A stretch of DNA of 64,000 bases from Rhizomys pruinosus (Eukaryota > Chordata > Mammalia > Rodentia > Spalacidae). The notes under the pieces were generated by a model, which saw only the letters and a list, made by a program, of their open reading frames with translations, ran no database searches and was not told the origin of the DNA. The stretch lies in NCBI GenBank assembly GCA_009823505.1, contig VZQC01002907.1, positions 2,173,145-2,237,144 on the forward strand. The letters run 5' to 3'. The position numbers were made by a program, and so were the translations under genes. Positions 57,770-64,000 of the stretch are shown here, in pieces (the first letter of the stretch is position 1; each line of letters starts with the position of its first letter).

Positions 57770-57820
57770 CTCCTCTAGCCCCAAAAGCAAAAGACGGGAA
57801 GAGAAGAGGCACAAGAAACA
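57770..57820 (+). CDS. Srrm4: Srrm4 coding exon (probably exon 6), 51 nt
   Basis: The acceptor is CCATTTCTTATTTAG and the donor is gtgagt at 57821. The first C completes a Ser codon (AG|C). The 17 codons read S-SSSPKSKRREEKRHKK, and the final CA is completed to Gln by the next exon. This matches SRRM4, with one visible difference from human recall (REEK instead of RDEK). The exon is symmetric, phase 2 to phase 2. Several TGC trinucleotides lie in the 90 bases upstream of the acceptor, a motif type linked to SRRM4-responsive exons; see findings. Confidence 0.95.
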
Positions 57821-59305
57821 GTGAGTAGATAGCTACGGAGCATGCTGTGCAGACTGGAGAAGTGGGGGCTTGTTCCTCAGCAGCAACAGCGTTAGCAGCC
57901 AAAATATAACCAGACCTGGAGAGGGCGGGGGTGGGGGGGCATGAAAGGGACGAAGGAAGAAAGGAGGTGGAGGGAGAGAGCCATATGTGTACTTGAAGAT
58001 GTGGAGTGAGATATGCAGATATACCAGGTTGTGTATGTGATGTAAGCATGTGCATGTGTGTTTATGTGTGCATGCAAGCGTACAGTGTATATGAATATGC
58101 CTGATATGCTTATGATGTGTGTAATGTGTATGCATGGCATGTATGTATTTGTATGTAGTATGTATGTGTATACTGTGAACACTGTTTAGTATCCATACAT
58201 CGTGATGTCATCCAAACATTTGTTCATATGGTATGCACAATGCATGCAACATGGCACATAGCATGTGTGCATGGTATCTACTTGTGCTCACATTTGTGTG
58301 CCTGTGTGTGATGCATGTGGATGTACTGTGGACCCATGTACAGTATGAATTCTGTGCACTGTGTGTGTATTCTATGTGTACATTGTTTGTCTCTGTGTAT
58401 TCAGTGCAAGGGTGTGGCAGTCTTCATGCATAAGTGTGTATAGTGTGTTCATGAATTATGGGGTGTGATTATGTGTGCATACACATGTGAACATGCATAT
58501 GAGTACATACCTGGATACTGGTTTACAGTACAGAGTCCGGAAGCACCAGTCCCAGGGCTCCAGATGTTTCACAGTTTATTGCTGGTAGTAGAAATTCAAA
58601 TCAGCCAGTACTGCCTGCAGAGTTCAATTCCCAACCAAATTAAAAATAAATTTGGTTAGAGCCCACCCACTTTATACCCTGTAAATGTCAGTGCATGTGT
58701 TTTCCAATCAGCTAATATTTTATCTCCCGCCAAGAAGCGTCTAAAGAGAGGATCAAAGACAATAGGATGAAAGGAAGTTAGCTTCTGAGGAGGGAAGAGG
58801 CAAGGACACAGAGGGAGGGTGACCAGCTGCCTTAAAGGGTCCTTCCACTCAAGGTTGGCGCAGAGAAGGGCTGAAATTTCAGGCAGTGCCACCCAGACCT
58901 AGAATGTGCTTTAGAAGGAAAATCTAGAAATTCCAATAAGCTCAAAGAAGAACTTTCCCACCAGCTGATCTATTGAATTGAAGTCGAGAGAAAACTATCA
59001 CATCACCCCCTATAGGCCCTTGGGCTTAGTCCTGTTGTCGTCACCACGAAGATGAAGAATTTGAGGCACAGAAGGTAGTGTCGTAGCTGGTGATGAGATG
59101 AGGGAGTTTGGCAGACTTCATTCCCAGCACAGAGAAGCTAAACATGGAGCACATGTTCTTAGAGACGCCCCTACCTTGGCACAGGACAATTAAAGAGCAC
59201 TGGAAAGTTGATCAGGACCACTCTTCCCCAGTGTCAGGAGCTCAGTGAGCCCCAGCCATTATTATCAGAACATGAGAAAGCTGTTAGAAACACAAGACAA
59301 AAGGC

Positions 59306-59307
<2 letters not shown>

Positions 59308-59349
<42 letters not shown>
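59308..59349. repeat. (GA)n microsatellite
   Basis: 42-base GA run in the intron before the 99-nt exon. Confidence 0.97.
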
Positions 59350-59351
<2 letters not shown>

Positions 59352-59537
59352 CCAGATAGTAAGGGCTGTTCTTAGCAAGCCAGAATGTCAGCTTCCTTTC
59401 CCCAGCAGGCCCATCTTGGGTGGACTCCCCAAGATGCAAGATGAGGGCCTGAAGCTGGGAGATGCATCCCTTTGCCAGGGACCAAAACTAACTCCTTGGG
59501 CATGAAGGGAATATGTCATGAGATCAAAAATCAAAAT

Positions 59538-59540
<3 letters not shown>

Positions 59541-59588
<48 letters not shown>
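59541..59588. repeat. (CT)n microsatellite near the 99-nt exon acceptor
   Basis: About 47 bases of CT, continuing as C/T-rich sequence to the acceptor at 59630. It is complementary to the (GA)n at 59308-59349. Confidence 0.97.
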
Positions 59589-59590
<2 letters not shown>

Positions 59591-59630
59591 TCCTCCCTCT
59601 CCCCTCCTTCCACTCACTCCTCATCTCAAG

Positions 59631-59729
59631 ATCTCGAAGCCGGCCCCGAAAGTCTCACCGTCACAGACACCATCGATGCCCCTCTCGGTCCCAGAGCTCG
59701 GAACTGCGCTCCTCTAGCTGTGACAGCAG
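59631..59729 (+). CDS. Srrm4: Srrm4 coding exon (probably exon 7), 99 nt, RS/His-rich
   Basis: The exon follows a long CT-rich tract ending ATCTCAAG and is followed by gtaacc at 59730, a weaker donor. The 33 codons start with a Gln split across the junction and read SRSRPRKSHRHRHHRCPSRS, then QSSELRSSSCDS and a split Arg. This is the Arg/Ser/His segment of SRRM4 and matches closely. RS-rich segments mediate protein contacts within spliceosomal assemblies (family knowledge). A (CT)n microsatellite lies 42 bases before the acceptor and a complementary (GA)n lies about 190 bases further upstream. Confidence 0.96.
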
Positions 59730-60366
59730 GTAACCCTCGACTCCGAGCGCCTCAGCTGCAGAGATTCGAGGGTTTGAGACCCAGGCTCTGCCCCTGTGTG
59801 GAGTGGATCTCCCCCTCCCCTCTCCGGGCCAGAGCGGCCGCTGCAGGGAGATGGGGTATGCTGCTCCCTTCAGAAAGGGCCGGTTGGCAGCCTTAGCTGG
59901 AAAACAGGCTCATTCTAGTGACATCAGCTCACATGACCCCTCTACAATCCCTTGGGATGGGTCCTATTGTTATCCCATTGTGAAGAAAAAGAAACTAAAG
60001 CACCCAGGTTTCAAGAACTTTCTACTTAGCAACTAAATGGCACAGCTAGTGTTGAAACCAGGGAGCTCACCTATAAACTTCACAGAGAAACTGAGCCACT
60101 CATGAAAGGCCACACAGCACAAAGTACCAAATTCTGAGAGCTGTTCAAGTCAGCTTTCTCCTAACTCAGATATCTCTATATGGTTGTCCAAGTCTGAGAA
60201 GGGGAAAGTTCTGTGGATGAAAAGAAAAGCACAAAGTGTTTGTAGATAGGAACCTTTGTGTGAGAAAGACCAAGTGCCAATCACACTTGGCTACACATTC
60301 ATGAACCCAAGAAAACTAAAAACTCACTGCCCAGGCCTCATCTCAGTGGAATCAGGATGGCTAGAG

Positions 60367-60760
60367 AAAAAAAAGAAGGAGGAAGAGGAGGAAGAGGAGG
60401 ATGAGGAGGAGGAAGAAGAGGAGGAGGAGGTAGGGGAAGAGGAGGAAGAGAGGAAGGAAGAGGGGGAGGAAGAGAAGCAGCAGCAGGAGGAAGAAGAAGA
60501 GGAGAAGGGGGGACAGGAGGAGGCAGGGGAGGAGGAGGAGGAGGGAAGAGGAGGAGGTGGAGGAGGAGGAGGGAGAACAAGAAGAGGATGAGTGGGAGGA
60601 TCAAGAGTCAGAGGAAGAAGTGAAGGAGGAGCAGGAAGAGGAGAGCCAGATGAAGAGAGAGAAATAAGAGGAGAAGGAGAAGAAAGAGGAAGAAGAAGAA
60701 GAAGAGGAGAAGGGGGACAGGAGGAAAAGGAAGAAATGCCTGTCCCAGCCCTGCTCTGAG
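60367..60760. repeat. About 400-bp GAG/GAA purine tract
   Basis: The + strand is almost wholly purine (GGA, GAA, AGG triplets, with CAGCAGCAGGAG at about 60476-60488 as an interruption). Confidence 0.95.
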
Positions 60761-61925
60761 GGAGGCACGGGGCTCTTGTTTCGAGCACACTTTCTCTCTT
60801 AATGCTCTCAGTGGCAGGACAAGCTCGCCGGCTTCATCCTCCCTGCTGGCTTCACCTCAGAATCTTTAGGAAGTGCGGATGCCTGGGACCCATCCTCCCA
60901 TCAACCTGATGCGATCGGGATGCAGCAGAGCCAGGCAGAGAGACTGCAAAATCTCCCAGGGAATGTGAACACTAGGGAACACATGGGAATGCCTATAATC
61001 CCCTTGGTGGTCACACATCCCCTCCTAAGTGACCTCAGTGTTCCTGGTGAACCCCAGCTGCAAATGGCAGCATCAGATGAAACTGCACAGTGCTCTGACT
61101 GACCAAGACATAAGACTCACTCCTCTGGGTACAGAGCTGAGCCCAGATGAAATGGCAGCATGGGGGATGCATTTGCTTCAGCTAGTGTGAAGGGAAGATG
61201 CCTCTTCCGTGATCCCATCTTAGCCTCCATCTGGTTCTCTTTCTACATTGACTTAGGGCCTCATTTTGCCTCCTGATAGCAACCAGCCCAGAACAATGCC
61301 TCCGTCACTTTGCATCCCTTCAACCCAGTCTATGACAGAGAAACACCCCATTAGGATCAGGGTCCTGGGTTTGAGCCTCTGCCTCCACCCCGGGGTCAAT
61401 CAGCTCTCAGTGGCTCAGCCCTGCTGGCCTGAGCCAAAGGACTGTTTAGCCCCCAGCAGGTTACCTGCCAGAGAAGTGATGGTGCTACAGGCACCAATCA
61501 TGGGCCTCCTGGTGTCCTGTCTCCTGGTGGTATATCTACTGAGCTCACTAGTGCCTCTCCAGCTGAAGGAGTCTCCAGAAGGCCTAAGAGAAAACCAAAG
61601 CTGATACACAGGCCTCATTCTCAGGAGAAGAATGAATCTGGAAGCCTTAGAGCAGATAGGGATAGTTCAGAGCAAGAGTCAGAGAAGACAGTTCCTATGG
61701 CTGAAGAAATCTGCCCTGGTCTGACCACTTTTAAGTGGGGCGACTTTGGGAAAGCTCCTAAACATCTCTGAACCTCATGGAAATTAACATCTGTCCTGTC
61801 CATTTCTTCAGGATGTAGGGAAGAGTGGAGGGGTCTATAGATCATTGCAAATTCATACAGTGTTGTTTGTATTGGTGACTGTAGCTCAGAGAGTCCAAAT
61901 GTAGGTATTCTAAGAGGTCAGACAC

Positions 61926-62034
61926 AAATGGATGGATCAATAGGTGATGGATGAATAGATGGATGAACTGATGGATGGATGGATGGATGGATGGATGGAT
62001 AGATAGATGGATGGGTGGGTGGATGACTGGATGT
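61926..62034. repeat. (GGAT)n microsatellite region
   Basis: GGATGGAT core at about 61972-62000 with degenerate flanks, 190 bases before the 157-nt exon. Confidence 0.95.
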
Positions 62035-62221
62035 AATAAATGGGGGCGGGGCACATGCACACCATCCAACATTCATATACACATATACAGAGACCCAGAG
62101 ACAAAATAATAAGAATATGCACACACGTGCCCTGGCATCCTCAGATGACATTAGTGCCCCAGCCATTTCTCCACCACACTCACCTTCAAAATATTCTCAA
62201 GTCTCTCTCCTCTATCCCCAG

Positions 62222-62378
62222 GCACCGAGGCCAGTCTCCCGAGGAAGGGCGGAAATCCCGCCGAACCCACTCCCGGCGCTGTTCCAGGAACCTGTGCAAG
62301 GTCAGCCCTGAGGCCCGGTCCCACCACCCACCCAGCCAGCCCCTCCAGATGCTCGGCTTCCTGTCAGCCAGGGGTGTA
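62222..62378 (+). CDS. Srrm4: Srrm4 coding exon (probably exon 8), 157 nt
   Basis: The acceptor is CTCTATCCCCAG. The exon starts with G, which completes Arg, and then gives 52 codons. These include HRGQSPEEGRKSRR, HSRRCSRNLCK and finally SQPLQMLGFLSARGV. The last segment matches the SRRM4 motif PPSQPLQMLGxLSARGV, so this exon is secure. The donor is a perfect gtaagt at 62379, which ends the exon at GTA in phase 0, unlike the phase 2 of every preceding exon. The reading frame runs open for some bases past 62378, but the family match ends here. The downstream exons carrying most of the RS-rich C-terminal half are beyond the window. Confidence 0.95.
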
Positions 62379-64000
62379 GTAAGTATTCTGCACAGCCCTC
62401 TGCCAGCCTGGCCACAATTCCTGGGGGAGGTGGAGGCTCAAGTTCAGGGCAGTGTATGGTACATTTTATTCAGTGTGGGGCTCCAGACTATCCAAGTGGT
62501 CATTCTCCAGCCTTTGACTGCACTTGGCTGGGGGACTTGGGAGGCTGAGGGAGAAAAACGAAAATACACAGCCTTGTGTTTCAGGGGGACATTTTACCAC
62601 AAATACTGGCCTCAGAGTGACATGTACGAGATATTATGTTTCTTAGGGGTGGGAGGAAGAGAAGAGTCTTTGACATGAGAAAGGCACTAAAGTTTTTATA
62701 CCGAGTCTGCCTTGTTCACATCAGTTGGCTGGCAGCATTGGCTGACAGCTGGAATTTGATTCCTCCTATTTCTATGAGCTTACAGTACTTGACCTGTTTC
62801 TTTTCATGTATTCAGCCACAGTTTCCATCCAGAGTTGAGGGTTCAGCTGCTGTCACTCATCCTTTCCACTGCTGGGGCAGAAATACCAGAAGCTCAGAGA
62901 AGTTAGGATTGGGGGCAAAGTCACAGAATGAGCCAAGGGTGAATTAAACTTAGTGACCTGGCAATTAATTAAAGATACAACCCTCCCCCAGGTCGACAAG
63001 GAGCTGGCATGTGGCCTCAGTCACTTTGGTGTGGAGATAGATCTGAATTTAAGTCCTAGCTTTATTTCTTCCTAGCTATGTGGCTTTTAGCAAGTTAGGT
63101 AACCTGTTTTCTCATTGGTAAAAGTAATACCACTTCCATGTTGTGTGGTTGGGACTATTCAATAAGAAAACGTGTGTTGAGGGGCTTTCAGGGCCTCCAG
63201 AAGGACACATAGACACACAGGAAGAGCGTCGACCTTGATAGAGCCACAGTTTGCCACCATCAGCTCTTCTCCAGTAGCATAAGAACTTGAACATTGCAAA
63301 GAGGTTAGGAAAGGATGAGGTGGAAGGAAGAGATCAGAAGTGCTCATGAGATGGTCAAGAAAGGGAAGGTAGTGATAAGCCACACTGGGGTCTGCTGGAC
63401 ACAGTAGCTATTCACCATGTGTTTTGGAAAATCCTTCATAGTCAAGGCTATACAGGGTCTAACTTTATCCAAATCCTCTGCATTTCTCACCCACAACTCT
63501 CCCTATGTACCACCTTCACAAGGATCTCAATGGTTACTGAGAACTCGTAGGTGTCAAATGTCCACCTGTAATCTTTCATCTCTAAATAACTAAATTCATT
63601 GTTCAGCAAAGACTCTAGAGGCCAAGATTCAAATCTTAACTAATCAACTTGCCCACCCACCTCTACCAGCCTCAGCTCCCTCAGTATGGAAATGGGTGTG
63701 ATTATTTCACTTGTGGAAAAGGTATAAACATTTGAAAGATGAGCAGTAAGAGACAGAGGAATGTTCCTGAGTTAGTAATGGCCGCCCAGTGTCCCATGCC
63801 ATGGTATTTGTGGTAGCCTGCCTAGAAGTCCCACCTGAACTTCGCTACAAAGTGCCAGTGACAACACCTGACATATACTTTCATACCTGCTTGACGGTTT
63901 CCTAACAAGGTCACAGTGTACAGATGCTGCAAAAGGCTACAGCTGCTCTCCTACACTTACCAGTGAAGTTTCCAGATAAGCACTTGACAACTGGCTTTCC
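62379..64000 (+). other. Srrm4: Srrm4 intron after the 157-nt exon (5' part)
   Basis: The remaining bases show no exon consistent with the next SRRM4 segment (ITGSGSAAD-like). A MIR-like minus-strand segment lies around 63030-63170. The rest is unique sequence without recognisable features. Confidence 0.85.

Larger units (their letters stand above)
57821..59630 (+). other. Srrm4: Srrm4 intron between exons of 51 and 99 nt
   Basis: This intron of 1810 bp contains a GT/GCAT-rich stretch (about 58000-58500), a stretch from about 58540 to 58920 that resembles decayed retroelement sequence but was not identified, a (GA)n at 59308-59349 and a (CT)n at 59541-59588. Confidence 0.92.
59730..62221 (+). 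other. Srrm4: Srrm4 intron between exons of 99 and 157 nt
   Basis: This intron of 2492 bp is dominated by a purine-only GAG/GAA stretch of about 400 bases (60367-60760) and a GGAT array at 61926-62034. The long ORFs over the purine tract (Glu-rich on the + strand, Ser/Pro-rich on the - strand) are low-complexity artefacts. Confidence 0.92.

Noticed and set aside
60256..60788. Glu-rich (+) and Ser/Pro-rich (-) ORFs of 111-154 codons
   Set aside because: Pure low-complexity translation of the GAG/GAA purine tract.
62040..62678. 212-codon ORF covering the 157-nt exon
   Set aside because: Only its central part in this frame (62222-62378) matches SRRM4; the ends are read-through into introns past a good acceptor and a perfect gtaagt donor.

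Overview
The window is mammalian nuclear DNA from a rodent. The evidence is spliced exons with GT-AG introns, very low coding density, B1 SINEs, many tRNA-derived B2 SINEs, B4 composite SINEs, old MIR copies and long CA, GA and GGAT microsatellites. B1 with B2 points to a muroid rodent. The B2 copies differ from the common mouse and rat consensus as I remember it, so I do not name a species.

The only gene I can support is Srrm4 (nSR100), on the + strand, a neuronal Ser/Arg-repetitive splicing factor that drives inclusion of neural microexons. Seven consecutive coding exons are present: 43985-44131, 50795-50881, 53489-53560, 56302-56328, 57770-57820, 59631-59729 and 62222-62378. Joined, they give one open frame of about 213 codons, covering roughly residues 44 to 257 of a protein of about 610 residues. 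Exon 1 (start codon) lies upstream and the large RS-rich C-terminal part lies downstream. Exon numbers 2 to 8 are inferred from the recalled protein layout.

Positions 1-43984 are read as part of the long first intron. They hold only repeats and unique non-coding sequence. The most striking feature is a head-to-tail duplication of 4283 bp (4595-8877 and 8891-13173), with only four base differences noticed and no net length change. Other features include a 600-bp ATG-type satellite (about 15.9-16.5 kb), serially inserted SINEs with intact target-site duplications (18.7-19.5, 21.2 and 33.5 kb), a B1 nested in a B2 (25.55-25.95 kb) and a 39-bp minisatellite (25.22-25.41 kb). From 44 to 64 kb, short exons alternate with introns rich in (CT)n, (GA)n and GAA/GAG tracts.

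I found no undescribed genetic system. The best leads are the near-identical tandem duplication (recent, polymorphic or an assembly artefact) and the exon architecture of Srrm4. Six successive exons are all symmetric and phase 2. One is a 27-nt microexon behind a 61-nt uninterrupted pyrimidine tract, which suggests that this splicing regulator may itself be spliced like its targets.
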